A stretch of DNA of 64,000 nucleotides from Eleusine coracana subsp. coracana (GCA_032690845.1 CM064420.1:66452707-66516706), one strand, 5' to 3'; shown: positions 42,761 to 55,196, counted from the stretch's first letter. Notes: a model not told the origin generated them from the sequence alone. Numbers and translations: made by a program.

Positions 42761-45700
42761 TGTGACATCCCATGTCACAAAATGAAGTTAACTAAACCTA
42801 ACATCAATTAAGGGCTAAGCGAAGTATAATTAATCCATGTGCCAAAGAATAAAAAGAGAAAACCTATTTAATTAAACTCTAGAATATTCAAATATGGATC
42901 ATTCACAAACATTACCAAAACCCATGGAAGTACCCCAATATTTTTGCATATTCTAAATGGACACAATAAAAGAGAAATTTGAGAATTTTACCAGAATTTT
43001 TGGTAACCAACTGATACCCTTAAAAATTCCCTCAAAGTCAGAAAAGTTTATTTCGGTTCTGGCATTTTCATAATTTATCAAAGCCAATTCAGCTGGTGCA
43101 CCCAAAATCAAAGTTGGAGCACACATTTTCCTGAGCCCACACAAAATTTGGTGTCTAGTTTGGAGCACGAGAATGTGGCAAAATTTACCAAACCTGAGTC
43201 AGGGTCCAGAGACAAAACCGGGTCAAGCCCTTCTTTCTCCCCTGGCCACTCCCAACCCAACACCGGGTTGTACCCGGGATCCTGTCGCCACCGCCGACCA
43301 CTGGCGCCCCACGTCGGCCACTGCACCACCAACCCTTGCCCCCCTGTGCTACTGGCCGCATTGAATCTCTCCCGCCGGCGAGCCAACCCCGGACCGACAG
43401 CGCGCCCCCTCCCTCTCTCTCCCTCGCTCACCCGCTCTCGGCCCTTCCTCCGCCGGCCGAATCAAAAAGGGGCGGCAGCAGCACGCCAGCCCCATCGCTC
43501 TCTCTCTCTCTGCTCGCACAGATCACGCACCTCTCAGGGAACTTCTCCACCGCACGAAAGCGCCGCCGCACTCTCCTTCCTCTCCCTCTCCGGCAAAACC
43601 CGAGCGTCGCCCTGTTTCTGCCTGCCATGGCCGCCGCCGCACAGAGCTCTGCCTAGGCAACTTCTCCCTCCCCCCTTTCTTTGCAAATTGACGCGGAAGG
43701 ACCACACCCCACTCCCCTTTGATTCCCTCACTCCCCTGTGCAGTGCTCTCACCGGAATTCGTGAAGCCGGAGTCGCCGCCGCCGGGATCCGACCCCCCCC
43801 CCCCCCCACCGATGGGAACCCACCTCTGGCCTTCCCCCTCGACGAGTTCCTCGATGCCGGCCGTCTCCGAACCTCTGTGAAGCTCGTCAACCGAACCCCA
43901 GCCTGCCTCCCCCTCGGCACCGTCGCGTGGACCTCGCCGGAGCTGCCCCTGCCGCCGCGCGTTATCGCCGGCAATCTCCGGTGAGCCACTCTCCCCTCCG
44001 ACCCCCTCCTCGCAATCCCCACGGCATGGAGACCATCCGAGTCGCATGCGAGCCCTGGCCGTGCCGCCGATCGGCCGCTGAGCCGAGCTCACCATCACCG
44101 ACCGCCGCGCGGGTGCGCACGCGCGCCTGGGAAGAATTTGAAATTCGGCCAGTGGCAGATTTGTAAATAGGAGTGAACTTTGAATAAACTTCAAAAATTC
44201 AATATCTCGAGAAATAAGAGGCCTAAAATTGTGAAATCAATTTTGTTCAACTCCTAAAATCTTACTCTACCAAAAAAACAAGTTCAAGTCCAAGTTTGTT
44301 CAGTAAATTAATTTAATTAATTCATCAAAGTTACAACCCTAAATTGCTTAATAAATTCATAAGTAATTGTATGTAAATGGTAAATTCATGAAACTTGCTC
44401 AGTAATCATTTCATGGCATCTCTAAACTTTCTACAGAAGCACATTTCCAATTTATTGCATATTTTTAGTATTATTGCATAATCTTCATTTTCAGTAATTG
44501 AATTTATATAAATTATTGGCTAGGGATTTATTCATGAAATTTGGCATTCCTATTCCTTATGCACTTGTAAACTTATGTAAAACCCATGAAAAATTTGAAG
44601 CTACCTAAGTATAAAATTCTCTATTGAAATTGATCATTGGTTAAGTAACTAGGAATTTCTTCATATAAATGTTACTTCATGTGTATATTTAAGGGAAAGT
44701 AGGAATAAATTAATTTCTGGAAGTCTATGGAGAATAACTCAGCTTGACATTATAGTAGAAATTCTCATTTTGCAGTTATATACTTTGGTTCTTAATTAAC
44801 TATATGAGCTAGAACTAGTTATGCAATTAAAGTGCTACTTTTATGTATAGTGTTAGTTTGCATATGGTCACCTTAGCTAAGTTACTCAAAATGAACATTC
44901 TGAAATTAAACCCTAGTACTACATGGTCATATCATCATTAGCACATGATGGCATATGATCAACATCTAGACCATGCTCATGTTAAAGTAGACATACACTA
45001 AGATTTTGATAATTAAAAGTTACATTCTTGTAATTAGAAGTTTGTCCCCTTCAAATTCTGTGGTTACCATGTCATACTTAAGTATGCAACCATATTCATG
45101 AATGAGTGATTAGTTCATTACTTTATTTGTTGAGGAAGTACCATGAATCTTCATGCCATGCATTCCATCTTTCATTAAGAAAACTCCATGAAACCTTGTG
45201 TATTCCTTAGCATTAATGCATGTCCATTCCATATAGGAATCGAGACCGAGGAGATCCCACCAGGCCAGCAAGGAGATGAAGTGCACTTTAGTGAAGACGC
45301 TAACTACGATCACACCCAAGGCAAGCCCCGGTGCATAACCCATTTTATCATTCGAGTCCTTTTACTTTATCACAAGTAGGAGTATTGTATTGTGCATTAA
45401 GTGTAGGACTTGGATGAAACACACTTGCATACTCCAGCAATGACCTATGATTAGTATGTTAGTAAGTCTTTCCGTTAGCAATGCTATGCTTAAACTAGTG
45501 GAGTCAACGGTAGGTTATAGATTCAACTATGGTTCAATTGGTTGATGAACTTGATAAAATGGAGCACCTATCATTGCAACTCCGCGAATAAGTATTGAAC
45601 CGTACCAAGTGCATACCTTTAATATGGGAATTGGTAAACCTAGTAACTTGGGCGCCGTATTGTTGGACAGCATGGTGGTTGCACGGGTTTGAGGACCGCT

Positions 45701-46651
45701 AGAGAGTGCATGGGTTAAGCCTCGGATACGAAGTAATGTATCACGGGGAGAACGTGTACTCGGGATCGATGGCCCCGGATCGACTTTATAGCAATCTTGT
45801 GAACGGTGGCCATACGTGTTCTTAAGTGATGCGTATGTCGTGTATTTGGGTTTTCCCTGCAGTATGTAAATCAATTTGAATTACCGTCCCTCGCGGTTAT
45901 GAGTACCTCTTGTTCGAGCAGCGGCAATGATATGTTAAGTAGTAAAGTTGTGGCTATGTTTCTGAAATTTACTTATGCTATGGATACACAATGCTATGAT
46001 GTATTGCTCTTTAGCTACATTCATGTCTTAGCGGCTAGCTAGACTCACCGTAGTTGTGTTCTATGATAAGCAAAGTAAAATCTTGTTTAAGGAAATTGAA
46101 AGTGCAGCATAGAACTAATAGGAGCTTTTTATGCAACTATCAAATAAACCCGGTCAGCCCCCTGCATACTAGGAGTCGATTTTAGTAAACCGGTTGACGG
46201 GTAAGTCTTGCGGAGTATATTAGATACTCAGGTTTTGCGTTGATGTTGTTTTCAGCTTTTCCTCAACGCGACCTATTGTGATTGTTGTAATAAGGTTGTG
46301 TGGGAAGGTGAGGAGCCTCAGAACTAGACCATCGAATGGGTCCCCAGTTCCCCTAATTGTGATGAGTGAGCCATCGCCATAGGGCTGACATGGTTCACGT
46401 AGGACTTAACGTCGTGTTTTGTCGTTTCACCGCTTCCACAAATTTATGTAACATGTACTAAGGACATGTATTGTATCAGATCTGAACTTAATTATATTCT
46501 ACCTCTGAACTTGTAATATGATGCACCTAATTGATGTATCTTTGTAAATGATGAATGTTCATGTGTGAATGCTATGTATGGTTACTTCGTTAACCATCTC
46601 CCGAGACGATCCTGTGCGACATACTCTACTCTTTGGAGTAGGGTTGTCACA
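42761..46651 (+). repeat. LTR 2 (3' LTR) of chromovirus V, 3.9 kb
   Basis: Starts TGTGACATCCC after the PPT and ends GGGTTGTCACA. It lacks a short piece near 45665 that LTR 1 has and has a C-run at about 43796-43809 where LTR 1 is shorter. The exon-like cassette is at 45237-45320. After it comes a second copy of X sequence identical in layout to that after LTR 1. Confidence 0.92.
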
Positions 46652-47496
46652 CTTTTTGGCTTCCATTTCTGAGATTTAATTTTTCTGAGCATGAGTTTTT
46701 ATAAAAAACATCAAAAATATTTGTTAAAACATTTCTGGAGCCAGTAGGCCGAGGCCTGGCCCTGGTGGGACCCACCAGGAGTCAGCCGACCTGCCCTGGT
46801 CGACCGACCTGGACTAGCCATTGGCTAGGCCCCACTTTGGCCAACGGCTAGTTGGTGCTACCTTGTTACAATTTTCGGCTGTTACCACTTCTAGTATAAA
46901 ACCTGGTGGCCGGGAGGGGAGTGTTTCACATATTTGCTCATTCTTTCACTCTCCCACTTTGCTCCAAAGCTCTTGCTCACTTTGCTCTAAAATTCTTGCC
47001 TCAAGAACACCCAAAAATAGTCTTGTTTCTATTTTGTTTTGATTTTCTTATTTGATTTTGCAAGTTGCCCTCATCTTTGTGGCCGTATTCGACTCTGTGT
47101 TTTGATTTGCACTAACCAATAACCCGTTCTCGAGTCCGTTCCCGTGTTTTGGTTTTCACGTGTTTGCAGCCATGAAGAAAGCGGGAGCACTATTCTGAAA
47201 AGCTAAGAAGGCCATGGGCTCAAGCTCAAGTCGCTCTCATAAGTCCTCGAGCTCCATCCCATCCGTCGATTCCCCGTCAAGTCGGAACCAAGCTCAACCA
47301 ATGTAGGAAAGTGATGACGAACTTCCTCCACCAACCCTCGTCTCTGACTCACAACTTGACTTACAAGAAGCTTGAGAAGAGCAAGCGTACAATCTCCTAC
47401 GACATCGAGCTTTCAACCACACAAGGGCTTTCGACGCGGACCTTCTAGCCCGCATAGGTATGGACGCTGAATTCAATGAAATATGGCATGCTGTAG
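46652..47496 (+). pseudogene. Second copy of X promoter and ORF1 start, decayed
   Basis: Parallels 34167-35005: palindromic words, TATA-like box and the ORF start at 47172. Compared with the open copy it has TGA at 47196-47198 (CGA there), TAG at 47304-47306 (CAG there) and TGA at 47373-47375 (CGA there): three C-to-T changes. It is cut at 47496 by element Z. Confidence 0.85.
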
Positions 47497-48397
47497 TGAT
47501 AAGAACATCACACCTATGGATACACACAGCACTCCTCCAACTAAGATGAAAGTTCATGTGCATCACTTGAATTTATAGGTGACTTCGTTTCTAATGTTTT
47601 GTTTATGTGATTTTGGGAATAGATTGCGACCTAATGATTTAATTATTGTTAGGAACCATGGAGATGATGATGATATAGCTGAGGAGGTGATTGGAGGCAT
47701 GATGGGCCATCAAGGACGTCCAAGCCAAGGTGAAAACCCAATCCAAAAGCGACTTCGAGTTTGTTTTGGGGCCCAGGACCAGTCTGCACTAAAACGGACG
47801 CCCAGGATGCATACGGACTCGGATTTGGACGTTCTATATATGAATGGAAAGATAACGAAAAGTTCTTTCCAATCCAAGTGGTCCAATATCAAAATTCATC
47901 ACGAGCCGTTGGCAATCGTCAAAACAAGTCGATGTCCAGAATCTGTCCTGGTGCTGTGACTCCGTAATCGGCCTTTATGCCATGTATCGAGTTGAGCCTA
48001 CTTAGGGTTTCGTCCAGAGGGTCATGCACGATCCTAGGGTCTTCATATACAGCCGCCGCCTCTTCATTAGGGCTTGGGTTTTGCTTAGATTATTCTGTTC
48101 ATAACAGTTTCGCCGTCATCACGGTTTATGAGACCCCAACTTCGTGAGATTCATAATACATCTGCAATTGTGTTGCCTTCTTCTTTGTTCTTGCTTGTGT
48201 TCTTAATTCATAGGCAGGGATTAGCCTTCTCGGCGAGGTCAATCGTTTTAGGACGGTTGATAACCAGAGGAGACGTCGTGTTGCGATTGCGGGTTTTAGA
48301 ACGTGCTGTTCTAAAGCCGGATCGATTTGTGTGTCGCCTCCGACCAAATCAACATATCCAGAACCTTTCGGAAGATCGGGAACCCTTGTCCACATCA
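47497..48397 (+). repeat. Z 5' LTR
   Basis: Starts TGATAAGAACATCAC and ends CCACATCA. The first 150 nt encode a pol-tail-like segment (FLMFCLCDFGNRLRPNDLII). A TATA-like TATATATG lies near 47834-47841. Confidence 0.88.
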
Positions 48398-48399
48398 AG

Positions 48400-48411
48400 T
48401 GGTATCAGAGC
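48400..48411 (+). other. Z primer-binding site (tRNA-Met)
   Basis: TGGTATCAGAGC, 2 nt after the LTR. Confidence 0.93.
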
Positions 48412-49381
48412 TTCAGGTACACCGTTAGGTTCACCCTTGTCCTTGTTATTTTGTTCAATCCTAGAGTCCAGAAAATTTTCCTACAAAAATATTTGTTCGT
48501 CGTATTTCCGCTGTCCTACAACCCCTTGTGCCGTGCAATTTTTAGTTTAGATTGCTTCTCTGAATTTTAGTCCCTACAAGGTCATTGTGTTGCTGGTCTA
48601 GTGCTTGTTCTTTGGTCTTGTTTGAGTTGTGCTTGTCCTTGTTCATAGAATCAAGAGAGAAAAAATCAGTTTGTTGCACACATTGAGAGAATAGTAGTGC
48701 TGGAACTATGCACTAAATACTTATTCAACGTCTAGCCTTGTACTTTTTGTGTCAAAATATAGAGATAAAAGTGCATGTTCAAGTGATATGTTGAGAGTTT
48801 TGGAGCAATAAATTATCTATCTTTGTGTTCATATTTGGATCATAATTTTCCCTTGTGCTAGAATTTTTTTCCTTTCGCTTTCTAGCACTAATACCTTGCT
48901 GCAGTTTTGATTCACAAGAAAAGGAAAGAAAAAGGCAAAAGTGAACAAGAGAAAAAGCCATACAAAAAAGAGAAGTAGAAAAAGGCAAAGATAAAAATTC
49001 AGAATTGCTTGCAGCCTTTGCGTCCTTTGTTAAGTCATTTGCTTGCTTGCTTGAACTAGGTCCGAGACAAGTTTAGGCCGGTGACATAGACTAGCTTGGG
49101 ACTATTATTCAGTTTTGCAATTTTTGAATTGAGATTTTGCTAATCCTTGCTACCTAATATTGCCTATCCAAGCTCCATATATATCCTTCTAAATAGGCAC
49201 AAATTTTTGACTCTCGCAATCGTGAGTTCACACTCTCCAAGGTATCCTTTGCTTGTTGTAATTAAGAACTTTGTAAGGGCTTGGTGAGATGCTTCCATTT
49301 TCTTGTTGAGAGTTTCCACCGTTATTACATAGTAGTGATAGGAAATTATACTCTTGTGTGTTTTCTTGGTTGCTACTAACA
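48412..49381. other. Z leader, non-coding
   Basis: AT-rich, no supported frame, comparable in length with the leader of W. Confidence 0.6.
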
Positions 49382-50051
49382 ATGACAGGTTCCAATACTC
49401 ATGGGAATGAATTGATGGCATATCATGATGATACGAGTGTTGTAGCACAACGAGTGTTCAGTTCTCAAATGGAGAAGGTAGAGCAAAATCAATTGAATAA
49501 TTTATTCCAGACTCACTTTGTTGTGCAGGATCAACGTTGTCGTGTCATCATTGATGGAGAGAGTAGCCACAACATCGCAAGCTTGGAGTTGGTCGAGAAG
49601 CTTGGCTTGACCACACAGCCACACCCATGTCCATACTACATCTAATGCATAAATTCTTGTGGTAAGATATAGGTAGATCAAATTGCACGCATTGAATTTT
49701 TTTATTGGTTCTTACAAGGATAGTGCAGAATTTGATATAGTACCTATGCAAGCATGTCATTTGTTATTAGGTAAACCTTGGATTTCTACAAATAATGTTT
49801 CACACAATGCCATTGCTAATAGCTACTCATTTAAATACAATGGTAGAAGGGTTACTCTTAAACCTATGACTGTTGCTGAAATTTTAGAAGAGGATCAACA
49901 AAGATTTGAGAAAAGAAAGAATGAACCATTTAGGATAGAATGGGTTATTTCAAATGTTGCAACACTTCCATCAAAATTTGAATTACTAGAGGATGAACAT
50001 ATTTCTTTGCCTCTTATTGCAACTAATACATTTCAACATCTACATAACTAA
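49382..50051 (+). pseudogene. Z gag/protease remnant
   Basis: A frame from MTGSNTHGNELM includes VVQDQRCRVIIDGESSHNIAS, a damaged aspartic protease motif (relatives have D-G/S-G-S/A there). In a shifted frame it continues AEFDIVPMQACHLLLGKPW, the conserved C-terminal protease part, and MTVAEILEEDQQRF. The gag capsid and zinc knuckles are missing, so the N-terminus is an artificial fusion. Confidence 0.75.
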
Positions 50052-50189
50052 GATGATAGTGGGAAAGATAAAGAACATGTTGTTGCTTCAGGTAAAAGCT
50101 TTCTAGATGTGATGAATTGTTCCAATAATCTTGCTATATTAGAACTTTATGATGATGTTCCTTTGTTACAAGTTGATTTATCTATTGAG

Positions 50190-50433
50190 TTGTCATAAGA
50201 GTGAGGATGATGTTCATACTACTAGCCATTTTTTCAAAGATGTTATTCAGTTGTATGACATGCCTTCTACTGTAGTTTCACATTGTGATAACAAATTTTA
50301 TAATGAATATAAATATGAGTTGCATCCCAAGTTTGGGAATAGTTTTACAATGAATATTTCAGATTTGAGACCATACATGGGTGAAAGAGATGAGCTCGAG
50401 TCGAGGACGACTCTGATTCAAAAGGGGGAGAAT
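50190..50433 (+). pseudogene. Z integrase remnant and pol tail with PPT
   Basis: HFFKDVIQLYDMPSTVVSHCD matches the strand before the second catalytic Asp of integrase. It is joined by a deletion to FTMNISDLRPYMGERDELES, the integrase C-terminus. AAAGGGGGAG at 50421-50430 is the PPT, just before LTR 2. The reading frame runs through the PPT into the LTR. Confidence 0.78.
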
Positions 50434-50435
50434 AA

Positions 50436-51325
50436 TGAGGACATCACACATATGGATATACACAACACTCCTCCAATTAGGATGAAAGTTCATGCGCATC
50501 ACCTGAATTTACATGTGAGTTCATTTCTAATATTTTGTTTATGTGGTTTTGAGAATAGATTGCTACCTAATGAATTAATTGTTGTTAGGAATCATGGAGA
50601 TGATGATGAGATAGATGGGGAGGGGGCATAATGGGCCAGCAAGGACGTCCAAGCCAAGGTGGAGGCCCAATCAAAACCGATTTCGAGTCTGTTTTGGAGC
50701 CTAGGACCAGTCTGCACTAAAACGGACGCCCGGGACACATACGGACTCGGATTTGGATGTTCTATATATGCACGGAAAGATAACAAAAAAAAATTTCTAA
50801 CCCAACTGGTCCCATGTCAAAATTCATCTTGAGCCGTCGGCAATCATTGAAACAAGTCGACTTCCAGAATCTGTCCTGGTGATGCGACACCGTCATCGGT
50901 CTTTGGGCCATGTATCGAGTTGAGCCCACTTAGGGCTGCATCTAGGGGGTCTTGCACAACCCTAGGGTCCTCATATACAGCCATCGCCTCTTCATTAGGG
51001 TTTGAGTTTTGCTTAGATTATTCTGTTAAGAACAGTTTTGCTGTTTGATCGGTTTGTGAGACCCCAACTTGTGAGATTCATCGTATACTTGCAAATTTGG
51101 TTGCATTCTTCTTTGTTCTTACTTGTGCTCTTGATTTGCAGGCAAGGATAAGCCTTCTCGGTGAGGTCAATCATTCTTGAATGGTTGATAACTAGAGGAG
51201 ACGTTGTGCTGTGATTGCGGGGTTCAGAACGTGTTGTTCGGAAGCCGGATCGATTTGTGTATCGCCTCCACCTTAATCAGGATTATCAGAACCTATCGGA
51301 AGATCGGGAACCCTTGTCCACATCA
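50436..51325 (+). repeat. Z 3' LTR
   Basis: Starts TGAGGACATCAC and ends GTCCACATCA, 890 bp, closely similar to the 5' LTR but with many substitutions. Confidence 0.88.
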
Positions 51326-51530
51326 GGTATCAACTAATAATCAGACTGAATATAGAGTTGTGCTTAAGGGGTTGCAGATGATGAAAGAAGCTGGAGTCGA
51401 TTGCGTCGAAATCATAGGAGATTCATTATTGGTGCTCGGGCAACTTGCAGAAGAATTTGAATGCAAGGATGATGTGTTAAGACTATTCATGCCCAGTGTT
51501 AAAGTATATTGCAACACTTTAAAACAGTAA
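51326..51530 (+). pseudogene. Archaeal-type RNase H end (Tat copy 2)
   Basis: STNNQTEYRVVLKGLQ and IIGDSLLVLGQLAEEF correspond to 8628-8861 of copy 1. The first strand is missing because of the Z junction; a frameshift follows near 51510. Confidence 0.8.
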
Positions 51531-51540
51531 GATTCAAGCA

Positions 51541-52900
51541 TGTCCCAAGAGAGTAGAATATGGAGACAAATGATCTGGCACAAAAGGCATTGGGTTATCA
51601 ATTGAATGATGGTGAGGTTATTGTTCATATAGCTTATATCGATGACGAAGATTAGAGATTTGGGATTATTCAGTTTCTTAGAGATCCAACTCAACGAGTG
51701 TCTCAGAAGATTCGGTACATGGCTTTGAGATATGTTTTATTAGAAGAAAAACTTTATTATCAAACGATTGATTGTGTACTATTGAGATGTTTGAATCAAG
51801 AAGAGGCCAAAGTTGTTATGTGTGAATTTCACGAAGGTATATGTGGTACACATCAATCGTCTCATAAGATGAGGTGGTTGTTAAATAGGTATGGATACTA
51901 TTGGCCGACTATGCTGGAAGATTGCTTCAAATATTATAAAGGATGTCAGGATTGTCAGAAGTTTGGGGTGATACAGAGAGCACTAGCATCAGCTATGAAT
52001 CCAATCATTAAGTCGTGGCCTTTTAGAGGTTGGGGTATGGATATGATTGGCCAAATATATCTAGCATCAAGCAAAGGTCATAAATATATTCTGGCAGCTA
52101 CAGATTACTTCACAAAGTGGGTCAAAGCAGTGCCTATGAAGAATGTTACTACTAGTGATATGATCAACTTTGTGAAGGAACATATTATTTATCGATTTGG
52201 TGTGCCACAGACTATTACCACTGACTAGGGTTTTGTGTTTACTTGAGAAGAGTTTTAAAGCTTTGCTGATAGTATGGGAATCAGGCTTTTGAATTCATCA
52301 CCGTATTACACTCAAGCCAATGGTCAAGCAGAAGCATCCAACAAGAGTTTGATTAAGTTGATTAAGAGGAAGATAGATGAACAACCTAAGAAGTGGCATA
52401 AGACATTGGCTGAATCTTTATGGGCATACAGGATGGCTTGTCATGGATCAATTAAAGTGCCACCTTATCAGCTGATTTATGGGCATGAGGCAGTTTTACC
52501 GTGGGAGACGAATCTGGGGTCCAGAAGGATGGAGATGCAAGATCATTTATCAACCGATGATTATAGGCAAGTTATGTTAGATGAATTAGAAGATGTCGTA
52601 CAACATCGGATGAACACCCTAGAAAAGATTCAAGAAAATAAGGCCCGTGTGTCTAGGTTTTATAATAAAAAGGTGGTGCCCAAAATTTTTTCGGAGGGAG
52701 ACCTTGTCTAGCAGTTAATCATGCCTATCGACTCTAGAGATAGTCATTTTGGAAAATGGTCACCAACTTGGGAAGGTCCATTCAAAGTGAGCCGATGTGC
52801 ACTTGGCAATGCATATTTCCTACAAGGATTGGATGGTGAAGAGTTCGGGAGAGCGATTAATGGTAAATATTTGAAATGATATCATCCGAGTGTTTGAATT
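51541..52900 (+). pseudogene. Tat gypsy integrase (copy 2), near full length
   Basis: HHCC region HEGICGTHQSSHK...CQDCQKF, catalytic Asp in GMDMIGQIY, second Asp in TITTD (stop directly after, 52226-52228) and Glu in NGQAEASNKSL, spaced as in DD35E integrases. The C-terminal part continues KKVVPKIFSEGDLV, stops at 52709 and ends WEGPFKVSRCALGNAYFL. Stops also occur at about 51653, 52246 and 52255. It supplies the integrase end missing from copy 1. Confidence 0.88.
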
Positions 52901-54660
52901 CATTCATGATTTCGTTGTTAATCGATAGCCGATATTTTTGAGTATCACGCTTGAGTGATAAGAGCCGATGGTGATACATTGACTTAAGATGGCCGATATT
53001 TAAATATCGCCCTTAGCAGAAAAAAATATATCATCACTTGGCATAAAGTATAGATAATATATATTCATTCAATGATGATAGGAAAAGTTATAGATGACCA
53101 TCAGTACAAGGTGAAGATGAGTTGAGTACTCGCAGGTAATCGATTTCTAAAGAGACCTATTCTCCTATTACAGCTAAGCGATGAAGATGTAATCATTACT
53201 ATCCCAAGTACAAGAAAAAGAGCGCATGATTAAGAAAAAAGGTACTTCAGCAGCTTCCTCTTCTTCCCCGGAAGAATAGCACTGTCATCAGACTTTACAC
53301 GACGGACAAGGGAAAGAGAGGGTTGCCTCGCTGATGCCATTCTTCATGATTGGATCGCCCAAAGGCAACTAGTAAGTTGATTTCTGGCGCAACGGCGGCT
53401 ATGAATTTTGGATTGAAAGGATCACTTTGAGGATTGAAGAGGCAAAGAGTATTCGCCATGATGAACTTAGCAGATTTAGAGATAGGTGGTATTTTTCTAT
53501 CAGAGCTTTCAGAAGAAGACCAATGGTTGAAGGTGATGGAGGAGGGAAGCCTATGGGGTTATTTTGTCTTTTCTAACTATTAGCTTAAATTTTATTAGAA
53601 ACCTAGTCGGTTTAGGAGTCCTGTCCGACTCGGGTCAGAACCTCTTGCATGAGGTTATAAATATGTAATAGGATCTGTACAAAAAAATAACACTTTCATT
53701 CAATACAATTCAGTGCATCGCCAACCTTTCCTACTCGACGACACCCTCGTCTCGCGTGGGCTGCATCGGCTTCGATCTCGGCGAGAGACTTGGAATAATC
53801 ACCCTCGATAATTCTATCAATCTCAACTAGTACTTTCTCATTAATTGGATATTCTAGTTTCTATCGTTAGAATTGCTAGTTATCCGGTAATTAGATATGT
53901 TTGATGCTTGTTTTATCGACTCTGATTGCAATACTGTCTTGGTTGAAGCCAATCTATTGTAATCTTGGTAGGTTTTATAGGTATTATTTAGATCTGTTAT
54001 TCGAGTCACTCTATCAGTTTTATCTATAAACAGATTAAATCTAGCTTTGTTTGTCGTGTTTGAACACTGTCTTGATTAAGTTTAATCTATTCAAATCAGT
54101 GAGGCTGCATCGATTCTGATCTCTTGTTGGGTCGATGGGGTTAGATCTAGTCTATTTATAAGTAAAGTCAATAGGGTTCTATCGGGACATTTAGCCGATA
54201 GGTTACCACAGTTCAATCGACTTTTCTGGTGCTGAATTGATTATATCATTCACTTTGATAGTCGTTTGCCCCCTTGTTTGAAATAGGTTAGATCTATAAT
54301 TTATGAGCACATTTACAATACCAGCTAATCAGATCTATCGACTTAACAATATCGACAAAGCAAGTTTGTGCACATTTACTGTACAAATATCAACTCAGCT
54401 CTATCGACTTTGGTCTTTTTCATTTACTTGGCCAGTCGCTTAACGAATACTGTAGGCTTGTCGACTCTGGCCGGTCAACTCAGTTCTTCATCGGCATATA
54501 TGATTTAACACTATTTATTGAATTTGATTTTGCCGATGAGTCAATTTAATCAGCCAATTAGTTTAATTTATTTTTTCTTATTTATTCACGTAATAATATC
54601 GGCTGATCTCATAAACAGTGATACGACTTTCTTCATCGGCTTGTCCTGGGCTGGTGACCC
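52901..54660 (+). repeat. Tat copy 2 non-coding 3' region and partial 3' LTR
   Basis: No coding frame. GCCGAT/ATCGGC words recur. A TATA box, TTATAAATAT, lies near 53653-53663, followed by a transcribed-looking part ending in tcgcgtgggctgcatcgg. The exact LTR start was not fixed; the LTR is interrupted at 54661 by LTR Y. Confidence 0.6.
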
Positions 54661-54875
54661 TGTTGGCACTTCCCAAGTGCTCCTTTTATCTGTGAATATT
54701 ACCCCAATTAGAGCATAATTGATACTAATTTAGGCCATTTACCTATGATATTATCTATATATTTGTATATGCGTTGTTTTGGAGCTTTATTGCAGAAATT
54801 GGTAAAATTTGTGATTTAAGTGATGCTGGAGAGGACAGGAATCCAGAACTGACGAAAAGCACTGAAGAAGCCCAG

Positions 54876-54891
54876 TGCGCCGATCGGCGCA
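54876..54891. repeat. 16-bp perfect palindrome, type copy of the Y motif
   Basis: TGCGCCGATCGGCGCA. The same 16-mer recurs at 55867-55882, and one- to three-base variants lie at 55128-55143, 55846-55861, 59205-59220, 59226-59241, 59253-59268, 60474-60488, 60887-60903, 61205-61221, 62693-62707 and 63761-63796. Confidence 0.95.
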
Positions 54892-55188
54892 GTCCATAAG
54901 CTGATCGACGCAAGGATGTTTTGGCCCACAGAAGTGACCGAGGCCCATTCCACATGTGTATGGAAGTTCATCTGCATAAGACACTTGAAGATATTTGCAT
55001 AAAAGATTTATGGAACTTCAAGATCTCGACATGCAGTACAAGACTTTATCTCGAAGGAAAAGGCCCACATGGTAGCTATGGAAGACAGAGGAATTGACTC
55101 GGAGAATAAACCAGAGAAGACACGGCTTGCACCGATCGGCGCAACCGCCTTATTTGCTAGAAACCGAGTCCTTTATGAGTAGAACCTC

Positions 55189-55196
55189 TATAAATA
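55189..55196 (+). promoter_or_regulatory. TATA box of LTR Y
   Basis: TATAAATA in CCTCTATAAATACTTG, about 920 nt before the LTR end, shortly after palindrome copies at 54876 and 55128. Confidence 0.65.

Larger units (their letters stand above)
47497..51325 (+). mobile_element. Element Z: internally deleted chromovirus
   Basis: Two LTRs of about 0.9 kb (47497-48397 and 50436-51325) enclose only 2.0 kb. A tRNA-Met PBS follows LTR 1 and a PPT precedes LTR 2. The internal part retains a gag-end/protease remnant and two short integrase pieces; RT and RNase H are gone. Left flank is X ORF1, right flank is Tat RNase H, and the flanking pentamers (tgtag, ggtat) differ, so the element is a recombinant between two insertions or a rearranged one. 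Confidence 0.88.
51326..54660 (+). mobile_element. Tat-lineage Ty3/gypsy element, copy 2 (3' part)
   Basis: Begins in the archaeal-type RNase H exactly at the Z LTR end and contains the full integrase, a non-coding region and part of a 3' LTR that is cut at 54660 by element Y. It is the same family as copy 1: 51326-52306 is the counterpart of 8628-9607, so the two are separate insertions. Confidence 0.85.

Noticed and set aside
4305..54660. Tat copies 1 and 2 as two halves of one split element
   Set aside because: They overlap by about 980 bp of homologous RNase H/integrase sequence, so they are separate copies.
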